DNA of 64,000 nucleotides, taken from assembly GCA_016124795.1 (NCBI GenBank), contig WGNB01000003.1, positions 119,916 through 183,915 of the forward strand, in the 5' to 3' direction. Below are positions 34,021-42,414 of this stretch, one piece after another; position 1 is the first letter of the stretch, and each line of letters opens with the position of its first letter. Position numbers and translations under genes: made by a program. Below the pieces are notes generated by a model, which saw nothing but the letters and a program-made list of their open reading frames with translations, searched no databases and had not been told where the DNA came from. This DNA is from Rhodopseudomonas sp. Lineage in GTDB: Bacteria; Pseudomonadota; Alphaproteobacteria; Rhizobiales; Xanthobacteraceae.

Positions 34021-35613
34021 TCAGGGCAAAGACCACCGCCCGATAAAAATTCCGACGTCCTCTTCTTTGTGGGTTCGGGCGTCCACCGCCGCATCGCTCG
34101 CCGTCACCCGATAACGCCGCCGCGCCAGCCGATCAAAGAGCCGCGCCTCGAGGTCGGCGCGGATGGCAGCGTGAGCCGGACTGCGACCGAGGTCGATCAA
34201 CTCATCGGGGTCGTCCGCGAGATCGAAGAGCTGCGGCGGAAACCCGAGATAATGCAGATATTTATGCGTAGCGGTGCGCAGCATGAAAATACGCGCATCG
34301 TTTGGCCCGAGACCGAGCGCCGGCCGCGCGGCATAATGACTGTAGTCGAGCTCCGAGAACGCGGCGGTGCGCCAGTCCGGCGGCGAACGACCCTGAATAT
34401 GTCCAACCAGCGACCGGCCTTCCAGACGCTGACGCTCAACAGGCAATCCCGCCATATCCATGAAGGTGGGTAAAATATCGATGGCTTCCACCAACGCATC
34501 CACGGTTCTGCCGCGCCCGCCGTCGGCGGCAGGACGTGGATCGTAAACGATCAGGGGAACCCGCACCGAAGCGTCATGGAACAGTTCCTTCTCGCCGAGC
34601 CAATGATCGCCCAGGTAATCGCCGTGGTCCGAGGTGAACACGACAACGGTGTTGTCCGCTTGCCCGCTCCGTTCCAGAAAGGTCAGCATCCGGCCGACGT
34701 GATGATCGATCTGCTCGATCAGACCCATGTAGACCGGCACCACTGTTTCACGCACCTCGTCGCGTGAAAACGCCTGGCTGGCGTTCATCGCCATGAAGAC
34801 GCGATAGACCGGATGGGCATCGGCGCGTTCGGCGTCGGTGCGGACCGCCGGCACGACGGCGTCACGGCCATAACGCGCGTGATAAGGCGCCGGCGCGACA
34901 TATGGCCAATGCGGCTTGATATAGGACAGATGCAGGAGCCAAGGCTGGTCCCCGCCGCCGGCGACGAATTCGATGGCACGGTCGGTGATATAGGCGGTTT
35001 CGGAATGTTCTTCCGGTACCCGCGCGGCATAGCGCGCACTGCGCAGCTCCCAGCCGGAAATAACGCTGCCGTCTTCGGCATCCACCGAATTGGCATAATC
35101 ATGCCAGGGATTATCGCTATTGTAGCCCAGAGAACGCAGCCAGTCATTGTAACGTGGCGTGCCGGCCCGCGCCATGGTCTGTCTGGTGTGAATGCCATCG
35201 TCACGGTCGAAGGCCTCAAAGCCGCCTTCGTTGAGAAACAGACCGATTTCGCTATCTCGGGCAATGCCCAGCCGGTTCATGCCCTCGACATCGCCGCGCA
35301 TATGGGTCTTGCCGGCCAGCGCCACGCGATAACCGGCCGGTTTGAGATAGTCGCCCATCGTCCACTCGCCGACCGGCAGAGCGATCCCGTTCCACGACGC
35401 GCCATGCGAATGGACGGTGCGCCCGGTGTAATAGGACATCCGCGACGGACCGCAGACCGGGGATTGCACGAAAGCACGGCTGAACGACGTCCCGCGCCGG
35501 GCCAGCGCATCGATATGCGGCGTTCTAATGTAAGGATGACCGGCGCAGGCGAGATAGTCCCAGCGCAGTTGGTCACACATAATGAACAGGAAGTTTGGCG
35601 GCCGCCCGGTCAT
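34021..35613 (-). CDS. Sulfatase / phosphonate monoester hydrolase-like protein
   Basis: A 530-residue alkaline-phosphatase-superfamily hydrolase with the sulfatase motif CGPSR: Cys54 is the predicted formylglycine residue. Metal and substrate residues appear as MCDQLRWD near the N-terminus and as FTSDHGDYLGDH in the C-terminal half. No signal peptide is present. Length, the SYIKPHWPYVAPAPYH block and overall order resemble cytoplasmic phosphonate monoester hydrolases and arylsulfatases from Rhizobium and Burkholderia rather than exported sulfatases. The ATG overlaps the BKACE stop (atga). It is the last gene of the nine-gene operon; a sulfated or phosphonate-ester substrate is inferred. A choline-sulfatase-like role is a less likely alternative. 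Confidence 0.87.
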   Translation of the reverse strand: MTGRPPNFLFIMCDQLRWDYLACAGHPYIRTPHIDALARRGTSFSRAFVQSPVCGPSRMSYYTGRTVHSHGASWNGIALPVGEWTMGDYLKPAGYRVALAGKTHMRGDVEGMNRLGIARDSEIGLFLNEGGFEAFDRDDGIHTRQTMARAGTPRYNDWLRSLGYNSDNPWHDYANSVDAEDGSVISGWELRSARYAARVPEEHSETAYITDRAIEFVAGGGDQPWLLHLSYIKPHWPYVAPAPYHARYGRDAVVPAVRTDAERADAHPVYRVFMAMNASQAFSRDEVRETVVPVYMGLIEQIDHHVGRMLTFLERSGQADNTVVVFTSDHGDYLGDHWLGEKELFHDASVRVPLIVYDPRPAADGGRGRTVDALVEAIDILPTFMDMAGLPVERQRLEGRSLVGHIQGRSPPDWRTAAFSELDYSHYAARPALGLGPNDARIFMLRTATHKYLHYLGFPPQLFDLADDPDELIDLGRSPAHAAIRADLEARLFDRLARRRYRVTASDAAVDARTHKEEDVGIFIGRWSLP

Positions 35614-36539
35614 GCGGCGCTGCCCTGGTCCCGCACCGATAAAAGCTCCGCCGGGGAAGATCGGCCTTGCAACCGCAGAATGTCGCGCGCCTGTGCCGGC
35701 GTCGCGGCCTCGGCGCCCATCAAATCGACAATCTGGACCGCCTTCTCGACCAGCGCTGCGTTGCTGGGCGCGAGCACGCCGCGGCTGAGATAGAGATTAT
35801 CTTCAAGACCAACCCGGACATGGCCACCCAATTGCACCGCCAGCGCCACCATCGGAAATTGAGCCGGACCGATGCCGAAGCCGGCCCACAGCGCGCCGGC
35901 CGGCAATTGGTCGCGCATCGCCAACATGATTTCCGGCGTCGCCGGCGCGCCCCAATTGATGCCGAGACAAAGCTGAAACAAGGGCGAACCGGCGATCAAA
36001 CCGTCGGCGCAAAGCTTCTTGGCCAATGCAATATGGCCGAGGTCGAATACTTCAAGTTCAGGCTTGACGCCGGCATCCCTGACAACGCGCGCCATCTCAC
36101 GCAGATGCGCCGGCGTGTTCATGAATACGACCTCGCCGAAATTCATGCTGCCGATATCGAGCGTGCAAATATCCGGTCTCAGCGTGACAATATGGGCGAC
36201 GCGCTTTTGCCAGGAACTAAGGCTCGAACGCGGCTCGGGAACGCGCGGGTCCTCGACCCCGGGGATGAAACTGGCGCCGGCTCCGGTGGTGAGGTTGATC
36301 AACATATCGACGCCCGAGTCGCGGATCCGCTCGACCACTTCGGTATAGAGCTCCAGCTTCATGCTGGCGCGCGCAGTCTCCGGATCGCGAACGTGGATAT
36401 GGGCGATCGCCGCGCCCGCTTTGGCCGCCTCGATCGCCGAATCCGCGATCTGCCGCGGCGTTACTGGCACGGCCTTGTTCCTGCCGGTCAGTTCGCTGCC
36501 GCCGGTCAGTGCACAGGTGATAATGACGGGTCTGGTCAC
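35610..36539 (-). CDS. BKACE-family beta-keto acid cleavage enzyme
   Basis: A 309-residue TIM-barrel protein of the BKACE family, Zn-dependent enzymes that cleave a beta-keto acid with acetyl-CoA to give acetoacetate and a new CoA thioester. The N-terminal metal-binding motif AHIHVRD (His47, His49) and an early ITCALTGG are typical. Characterised members act on 3-keto-5-aminohexanoate and dehydrocarnitine. Substrate class cannot be read from sequence. In this operon a 3-hydroxyacyl-CoA-dehydrogenase-like protein could produce the beta-keto acid, as in carnitine breakdown. It lies 10 bases after the TRAP small-permease gene. Confidence 0.9.
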   Translation of the reverse strand: MTRPVIITCALTGGSELTGRNKAVPVTPRQIADSAIEAAKAGAAIAHIHVRDPETARASMKLELYTEVVERIRDSGVDMLINLTTGAGASFIPGVEDPRVPEPRSSLSSWQKRVAHIVTLRPDICTLDIGSMNFGEVVFMNTPAHLREMARVVRDAGVKPELEVFDLGHIALAKKLCADGLIAGSPLFQLCLGINWGAPATPEIMLAMRDQLPAGALWAGFGIGPAQFPMVALAVQLGGHVRVGLEDNLYLSRGVLAPSNAALVEKAVQIVDLMGAEAATPAQARDILRLQGRSSPAELLSVRDQGSAA

Positions 36540-36549
36540 GTCGATCGCC

Positions 36550-37053
36550 TCATTTCTGTGGATCAGCGGCGCGACCGCCGCGCCGTATGCCGTCGAGCGC
36601 CAAAGACAGCGCCAGCACCATCGTCACGCCGAGGCCAATAGCGGCGATGCTATGCCCGATCAGTGGCGTGAGATGCAGCAATTCGGTGGCGCTACCGGTC
36701 CGGTCAAGCGCGATTCCGTTGCTCATCACGAGATAGCCGAGCAAAGCCACCACCGCCGCCATGACCAGATGCCAGAAGGCATCGATCAGGCGATTGACGC
36801 GATCCGGCAGATGTCCGGTCGCAACGTCGACCACGATATGCCCTTCGAGCTGCACACAGCGCGCCAGGCCGAAGAAGCAGACGACCACCATCAGAAGCTC
36901 GGACTGCTCGATGCCGGAATTGATGGTGAACAAGCCGAACGAGCGGCCGACGATATCGGTCACCGTCAGCATCATCATGTAAAGCAAGGCCGCACCGGCG
37001 AGCAGCGCCAGGCCGTAAGCCAGCCGGGACAAGGCCCTGGACAGGACATTCAT
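36550..37053 (-). CDS. TRAP importer small permease (DctQ-like), system 1
   Basis: A 167-residue inner-membrane protein with four hydrophobic segments, the DctQ subunit of a TRAP importer. The conserved acidic/aromatic region after the second segment (EQSELLMVVVCFFGLARCVQLEGH, shown in parts EQSELLMVV and LEGHIVVDV) fits the family. It pairs with the DctM-like protein encoded 8 bases upstream and the DctP-like protein before that. Confidence 0.88.
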   Translation of the reverse strand: MNVLSRALSRLAYGLALLAGAALLYMMMLTVTDIVGRSFGLFTINSGIEQSELLMVVVCFFGLARCVQLEGHIVVDVATGHLPDRVNRLIDAFWHLVMAAVVALLGYLVMSNGIALDRTGSATELLHLTPLIGHSIAAIGLGVTMVLALSLALDGIRRGGRAADPQK

Positions 37054-37061
37054 GGTCCACC

Positions 37062-38366
37062 TCAGTTATAGAGCAGGTTGGGCAGCCACAGCACCAGTTG
37101 CGGAACCAGCAACAGGATGCCGATGCGCACGAAATCGGCGAGAATATAGGGCCCGACGCCGCTGAACGCGTCGCCCGTGGTGATGCCGGGCACGACCTTG
37201 CTCAACACGAAGACGTTCATGCCGAACGGCGGCGTGATAAGGCCGAACTCGACGATCATCACCATGATGATGCCGAACCAGATCGCGTCGTAACCGTAAC
37301 TGATGACGATCGGATAGATCACCGGGGTCACGATGAACAGAATGGCGATCGAGTCGAGAAAGCAGCCGAGCAGGATCAGCACCGCCAGGATCATGATCAT
37401 CGCCCCGGTCGGCCCCCAGTTGAGCGCCCGGATGAAGCTGTCGACGCCTTGCGGCACCTGGGCGGCCTGGAGAAAATATTCGAATACCGAGATGCCGATC
37501 ACCGCGAACAGGATCATCACCGAGGTCTGAATTGCCTCGACCACCGCATCGTATAGCCCCCGCAGGCTGAGGCCGCCTTGCACGGCGCCGATGACGATAG
37601 CGCCAAACGCGCCGACCGATGCACCTTCGGTGGGCGAAAAGATGCCGGAGAAGATGCCGCCCATCACGATGGCGAAAAGGAGGACAATGCCCCAGATGCT
37701 GCGCAAGGCGCGCCACCGATCCGCCCAGGCGGTGCGCGCGCCGGCCGGCCCCATCGCCGGATTGAACCGCATCCAGACCGCGGTCGCGGCGCAATATAGC
37801 GCCGTTGCGAGGATGCCGGGGATGAGCCCGGCCGCGAACAGCCGGCCGAGCGACGTCTGGGTGACCATCGAATAAATGATCATCGCCACCGAGGGCGGGA
37901 TCAGGATGCCCAACGTCCCGCCGGCGGCGAGCGAACCCGCCGCCAAGCGTTTCGAATAGCCGTAACGCATCATCTCCGGTATCGCGACGCGACCGAGCGT
38001 ACTGACCGTGGCCACGCTGCTGCCGCAGATCGAACCAAACCCGCCGCAAGCCATGATGCTGGCCATGGCCAGTCCGCCGCGACGATGGCCGATGAAGGCA
38101 TAGGCCGCGCGATAGAGCGCTTCCGCGAGGCCGCCCTTCACCGCCACCGTGCCCATCAGCACGAATAGCGGCAACACCGAGAGGGTATAACTCTGCATCG
38201 CCGTAATCGGTGCGTTGCCGGCGACGAACAGCGCGGTATGCAGGCCAAGCAAGGCCCACAAGCCGCCGAAGCCGGTGACAATCAAGGCCAGGCCGATCGG
38301 GGCTCGCAGGCCGGCAATGACGATCAATCCAAGGACGCCAAGCAAGCCAATGGTGATGGGCGCCAT
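37062..38366 (-). CDS. TRAP importer large permease (DctM-like), system 1
   Basis: A 434-residue inner-membrane transporter with about 11-12 hydrophobic segments, the sodium-driven DctM subunit. Family motifs include the central ASIMACGGFGSICGSSVATV stretch and the symmetric C-terminal block LLGCFLDSIAILFIVTPVIYP (shown here as LLGCFLDSIAILF). It starts 31 bases after the binding-protein gene and forms the channel with the DctQ-like subunit. The C-terminal half keeps the EFGLITPPFGMNVFV motif typical of this subunit. Confidence 0.95.
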   Translation of the reverse strand: MAPITIGLLGVLGLIVIAGLRAPIGLALIVTGFGGLWALLGLHTALFVAGNAPITAMQSYTLSVLPLFVLMGTVAVKGGLAEALYRAAYAFIGHRRGGLAMASIMACGGFGSICGSSVATVSTLGRVAIPEMMRYGYSKRLAAGSLAAGGTLGILIPPSVAMIIYSMVTQTSLGRLFAAGLIPGILATALYCAATAVWMRFNPAMGPAGARTAWADRWRALRSIWGIVLLFAIVMGGIFSGIFSPTEGASVGAFGAIVIGAVQGGLSLRGLYDAVVEAIQTSVMILFAVIGISVFEYFLQAAQVPQGVDSFIRALNWGPTGAMIMILAVLILLGCFLDSIAILFIVTPVIYPIVISYGYDAIWFGIIMVMIVEFGLITPPFGMNVFVLSKVVPGITTGDAFSGVGPYILADFVRIGILLLVPQLVLWLPNLLYN

Positions 38367-38397
38367 GCCGGCCCCTCCTGTCGCGACGGATGAGCGT

Positions 38398-39444
38398 TTA
38401 GAGCTTGGCGCCTTCGGCTTTCACCTTGGCCATTTCGGCGACCAGCGCATCGTAAAAGGCCCGCGCCTTTTTGCCTTTGGCTTCGAGGCCGGCGATGTAG
38501 TCGTCAGTCACCTGTTTGGCGATCGGCGCCGCCTTGGCCCGGTCGGCCGGGCTGAAAGCTACGAATTGATGGCCCTTGGCTTTCAACTCGGCGGCGACAC
38601 CCTTGCCAATCGTATCCCAGCAGCCGGCAGCCCGCGCCGCCACAGCCGGACCCGTGAAGCGGTTGTCAATCAAGGCTTTCAGGTCCGACGGCAAACCGGC
38701 GTATGCGGCCTTGCTCATGCCAAGGAACAACAGGGCCGAACTCACATTGGCCTGGATATGGGTGTGAGTGACTTCGCCGATCCGGAACGCCTGCAAAGCG
38801 GTATATTCCGAGATCGCACCGTCAATGACGCCCTTTTGCAAGTTCTCGTAGATCGCCGGCGCCGGCATGGCGACCGGTGTAATCCCGAGCTTCTTGAACA
38901 AATTGATCGCGCCGACGCCCGTCGCCCGAATACGCTTGCCTTTGAGCGCATCAAGACTGGTCTCGTCACCACGCATATGAATATAGAGCGGTGGGGTCAC
39001 AAGCACCGCAAGCAAATGCACGTCCTTGAATTCCGCCGCCAGATAAGTCGGCGCCAGGCGATTGAGTGCGATCGCGGCGACTTTGGCGTCGTCAATCAGG
39101 AACGGCATGGTGGCCACTTCGGTCAGGGAAAATTGCCCGGGCGTATAGCTCAGCACGCCCTGCGACATATCCATCACGCCTTGCGCAACCTGCTGGTATT
39201 GGAGCAGTGGATTAGCGAAAGCAGTGCCGCCCATAAACTTCTGGATTTCCAGCTTGCCCTTGGATTCGGCGACCATGTCGTCGAGCATCGGAATCATGAA
39301 GCACTTGGTAAGCGGCCCGTTCGGCGATTCCATCGTGCTGAATTTCAACGTCACCGGCGCTGCAGAAGCCGGCTGCGGCGCGATGACCGCCAATCCGAGC
39401 AGCAGGCCAAAGCCGAGGCCCAGTCCGATATAAGTGCGTTTCAT
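38398..39444 (-). CDS. TRAP importer binding protein (DctP-like), system 1
   Basis: Periplasmic binding protein, 348 residues, with a Sec signal peptide (cleavage near ASA-A). The mature part opens TLKFSTMESPNGPLTKCFMI and contains the conserved region around ALKGKRIRATG, where the DctP family binds the ligand carboxylate through an Arg. The ligand should therefore be an organic acid; which one is unknown. It follows the acyl-CoA dehydrogenase gene after 83 bases, so the importer may have its own promoter or a weaker link to the catabolic genes. Confidence 0.92.
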   Translation of the reverse strand: MKRTYIGLGLGFGLLLGLAVIAPQPASAAPVTLKFSTMESPNGPLTKCFMIPMLDDMVAESKGKLEIQKFMGGTAFANPLLQYQQVAQGVMDMSQGVLSYTPGQFSLTEVATMPFLIDDAKVAAIALNRLAPTYLAAEFKDVHLLAVLVTPPLYIHMRGDETSLDALKGKRIRATGVGAINLFKKLGITPVAMPAPAIYENLQKGVIDGAISEYTALQAFRIGEVTHTHIQANVSSALLFLGMSKAAYAGLPSDLKALIDNRFTGPAVAARAAGCWDTIGKGVAAELKAKGHQFVAFSPADRAKAAPIAKQVTDDYIAGLEAKGKKARAFYDALVAEMAKVKAEGAKL

Positions 39445-39527
39445 AAGCGTTCTCCCCTTTGCAATTGTGGCCGATTTTGCATTGCGCGTCGCCTCCGGTT
39501 ACCCCGGATGTCACGACGCCATCCGAA

Positions 39528-40679
39528 TTACCCGCGCGCCTCCTTCAGTAAATCGCGGGCAATCACCAGTTGCTGGATTTGCGTCGTGCCCTCGTACAAT
39601 CGAAAGAGGCGAACGTCGCGATAGAACCGTTCGATGCCATGATCGGCGATATAGCCGGCGCCGCCGAAAATCTGCACGGCGCGATCGGCCACCCGCCCCA
39701 CCATTTCACTGGCGAACATCTTGCAACAGGCGGCCTCTGCGGCAATCGCCTCACCCTGGTCGCGCCGCCGCGCGGTCGCCTGAACCATCGCGCGCGCCGC
39801 CAGGCTCTCGGCCCGCGAATCCGCCAGCATCGCCTGGATCAACTGAAATTCGCCGATCGGGCGACCGAACTGTCGCCGTTCCACCGCATAACGAACGGCA
39901 TCCGTCAGCAACCGTTCGGCAATGCCGACACAGACCGCCGCGATATGCAGACGGCCGCGATCCAGAACCTTCATCGCGGTCTTGAAGCCGTCGCCCTCCG
40001 CGCCCAGCAAAGCCCCGGAACCGACCGCGCAATTGTCGAACACGATGTCACAGACATGAGCACCGCGCTGGCCCATCTTTTGGTCGGGTTTGCCGCGATC
40101 AAGCCCTGGCCGTGGGGCCTCGACGAGGAACGCCGAGATGCCATCGGCACCCGGCTTGGCTTTGTCGGTTCGAGCAAACACCGTAAACAGTCCGGCTTGC
40201 GGACCGTTGGTGATAAAGCGCTTGGTGCCGTTCAAAATAAAGCCGTCCCCGGATCGCGCCGCGAAGGTCGTTAGCGACGCCGCGTCTGAACCGGCTTCCG
40301 GCTCGGTCAAAGCGAACGAACTGATTAATTCGCCGGACGCCAACCGCGGCAAATATCGCTGCTTCTGCGCCTCGCTGCCGGCCAATACCAGAGCCTGCGC
40401 GCCGATCCCGTTATTCGTACCTACGACGGAGCGGATCGCCGGCGAGGTCTTGGCCAATTCGAACACGAGGAGAACCTCCTCCTCCATGTTCAAGCCGAGA
40501 CCGCCATATACTTCCGGGATCGCGAACCCGAACAGGCCCAAGGCCCGCATGTCCGCGACCAGTTCATCCGGAATGCGATCCTCGTCCGCAATCCGACGCT
40601 CCAGCGGGACACAACACTCGCGGACGAACCGCGCCACAGTCGCCAACAATTCATTGAGCGTCCCGGGATCAAGCGCCAT
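39528..40679 (-). CDS. Acyl-CoA dehydrogenase
   Basis: A 383-residue FAD-dependent acyl-CoA dehydrogenase. The signature ALTEPEAGSDAASL, the C-terminal QIFGGAGYIADHGIERFYRD (quoted as QIFGGAGYIADHG) and the catalytic Glu in LYEGTTQIQ are present, so it should be an active alpha,beta-dehydrogenase. It begins 3 bases after the hydroxyacyl-CoA-dehydrogenase-like gene and lies within the minus-strand operon of the first TRAP system. Confidence 0.92.
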   Translation of the reverse strand: MALDPGTLNELLATVARFVRECCVPLERRIADEDRIPDELVADMRALGLFGFAIPEVYGGLGLNMEEEVLLVFELAKTSPAIRSVVGTNNGIGAQALVLAGSEAQKQRYLPRLASGELISSFALTEPEAGSDAASLTTFAARSGDGFILNGTKRFITNGPQAGLFTVFARTDKAKPGADGISAFLVEAPRPGLDRGKPDQKMGQRGAHVCDIVFDNCAVGSGALLGAEGDGFKTAMKVLDRGRLHIAAVCVGIAERLLTDAVRYAVERRQFGRPIGEFQLIQAMLADSRAESLAARAMVQATARRRDQGEAIAAEAACCKMFASEMVGRVADRAVQIFGGAGYIADHGIERFYRDVRLFRLYEGTTQIQQLVIARDLLKEARG

Positions 40680-40682
40680 GGT

Positions 40683-41633
40683 TCAACCCTTGGCCCTGGC
40701 CGCAAGGCGCGCACCCCGCCGCTTGCGGGCTTCAGTGGCCAAATGCTCCTGAAAGCGCCTGCGCACAGCGGCGGACTGCTCCTGGGTCCACTGGCGAAAA
40801 CCCTGACCAACCGCCATGCCGGTTTCGCCCGCGTTCACCTTCTTCTCAAGCAACGGGTGCGGACCCGGCGTCCGATCGAGATCTGCGATCAGCACACGGT
40901 GCGCATCAAGCGTGAGGCCCAGACCGATCATGTCGGACTGTTCAAGCGGCCCCAATACGCCGAGCCGCGAACCAAACCCTTCGGTCACCACCCGGTCAAG
41001 CGTTTCAGCGTCACAGACCCCAGCCGCCACCAAGGCGATCGCTTCGCGTTTCAGCGCGTGTTGCAAGCGATTGCCGATAAAGCCCGGGATATCGCGCTTC
41101 ACATGAACCGGCGACATGCCGGCGGCGGCCAACAGATCGATGGTGCGCCGGACAAATTTGATGTCGGTCTGGTCCGACTGAATGACCTCCACCAGCGGCA
41201 CGAAATGCGGCGGATTCCAGAAATGCGCACCGAGAATACGGGAACGATTACTGGCCTTGGTTGCTATGTCACGGATCGGGATAGCCGAAGTATTACTGGC
41301 CAGCACCACGTCAGGTCCGGTCAGCGCATCGAGCGCGGCGAATATCTCCCGTTTGACGTAGACACGTTCGGGGCCAGCCTCAATAACGAAGTTGGCTCCG
41401 TCCAATGCATCCTCAAGCCGTTCTTGTAGCGAAATCAGCGCCACCGGCGCAGGATCCGCCTCGAGCAGACGAAAGATATCACGAACCCGGTCAGGCACCC
41501 GCGCCAACACCGCAGGATCGGGATCGTAGATCGACACCGCATGGCCGGCATCGACAAAGACCTGCGCGATGCCGTGCCCCATAAGACCGGCGCCAACGAC
41601 GGTGATTTTTTCGGGCTTTATCGGTTGCATCAT
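40683..41633 (-). CDS. 3-hydroxyacyl-CoA dehydrogenase-family protein
   Basis: A 316-residue NAD-dependent dehydrogenase. The Rossmann motif VVGAGLMGHG lies at the N-terminus, followed by the HFWNPP catalytic segment and the family helix-rich C-terminal domain. This family includes L-carnitine dehydrogenase and lambda-crystallin-like proteins that act on free 3-hydroxy acids. Given the BKACE gene in the operon, oxidation of a non-CoA 3-hydroxy acid to a beta-keto acid is a reasonable hypothesis. The start ATG at 41633 (or the next codon) sits directly behind the SDR stop. Confidence 0.87.
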   Translation of the reverse strand: MMQPIKPEKITVVGAGLMGHGIAQVFVDAGHAVSIYDPDPAVLARVPDRVRDIFRLLEADPAPVALISLQERLEDALDGANFVIEAGPERVYVKREIFAALDALTGPDVVLASNTSAIPIRDIATKASNRSRILGAHFWNPPHFVPLVEVIQSDQTDIKFVRRTIDLLAAAGMSPVHVKRDIPGFIGNRLQHALKREAIALVAAGVCDAETLDRVVTEGFGSRLGVLGPLEQSDMIGLGLTLDAHRVLIADLDRTPGPHPLLEKKVNAGETGMAVGQGFRQWTQEQSAAVRRRFQEHLATEARKRRGARLAARAKG

Positions 41634-41634
41634 T

Positions 41635-42414
41635 TCATCCCGCCGTATAGCCGCCGTCGACATAAATCACCTGGCCGGTGCAAAAATCGGACGCCGGCGC
41701 CATCAGGTAAATCAGAATGCCCGCCAAATCCTCCGGCTCACCAAGCCGGCCGAGCGGAATGCGGGGCAGCGATTGAATGCGCGAGGCGCTGCCCTTTTCG
41801 TCTTCCCGGAACATCCATTCGGTCAGCTTCGAGCGAAACACAGTCGGACCAATCGCGTTGACGTTGATCTTATGTGGCCCCCATTCGCAGGCGAGGGAAC
41901 GCGTCAGACCGTCGACCGCGGATTTCGACGGGCAATAGGCGCTATAGCCTCGCGCCGTTCCCAACCGGCCGCGAACCGAGGACACCAGGACGACCTTGCC
42001 GCCTTCGCCCTGCGCGATCATGCGCGCACCGACACTTTTGCACATTAACCAGGAGCCTCGGACATTCGCGTCCATCACCTGCTCCCATTCCTCGGTCGCC
42101 ATATCACCGATCATCTTCGGCAGGTTGGTGCCGGAGGCTACGACCAAACCGTCAATGCGACCGAAGGCCTCGACCGCGGCCGCCGAAATGGCCTCGGCGT
42201 CGGCGAGCGTTTCGGGCCGGCGCGGCACGGTCACACAACTCCCGCCTCGCGCGGAAATTTCTTCGGCAACGGCATCCAGGTCTTTCGCCGAGCCAGCGGC
42301 CAAAGTGACCTTGGCCCCGACCGAGGACAGGGCCAATGATGCCGCCCTCCCCAGCGCACCGGTCGCACCGGTCACCACCACGGACCGCCCGGCAACATCG
42401 AATAATCCGCTCAT
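41635..42414 (-). CDS. Short-chain dehydrogenase/reductase (SDR)
   Basis: A 259-residue classical SDR. The cofactor motif TGATGALG is at the N-terminus, the catalytic Ser is in LVSSVRG, and the Tyr-Lys pair is YCPSK. The C-terminal segment reads CTGQVIYVDGGYTAG, the usual family ending. The ATG overlaps the stop of the cyclase gene (atga), and the C-terminal stop lies one base before the hydroxyacyl-CoA-dehydrogenase-like gene start. It is an oxidoreductase of the same catabolic operon; substrate unknown. Confidence 0.9.
   Translation of the reverse strand: MSGLFDVAGRSVVVTGATGALGRAASLALSSVGAKVTLAAGSAKDLDAVAEEISARGGSCVTVPRRPETLADAEAISAAAVEAFGRIDGLVVASGTNLPKMIGDMATEEWEQVMDANVRGSWLMCKSVGARMIAQGEGGKVVLVSSVRGRLGTARGYSAYCPSKSAVDGLTRSLACEWGPHKINVNAIGPTVFRSKLTEWMFREDEKGSASRIQSLPRIPLGRLGEPEDLAGILIYLMAPASDFCTGQVIYVDGGYTAG

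Noticed and set aside
38215..39624. Plus-strand reading frame of 469 codons over the TRAP genes
   Set aside because: Antisense to DctM and DctP genes; no family features.
39528..42414. Reading the ACAD-HCDH-SDR run as plain fatty-acid beta-oxidation
   Set aside because: No thiolase or enoyl-CoA hydratase is present, and the run is joined to TRAP, BKACE and cyclase genes, so a specialised route is more likely.
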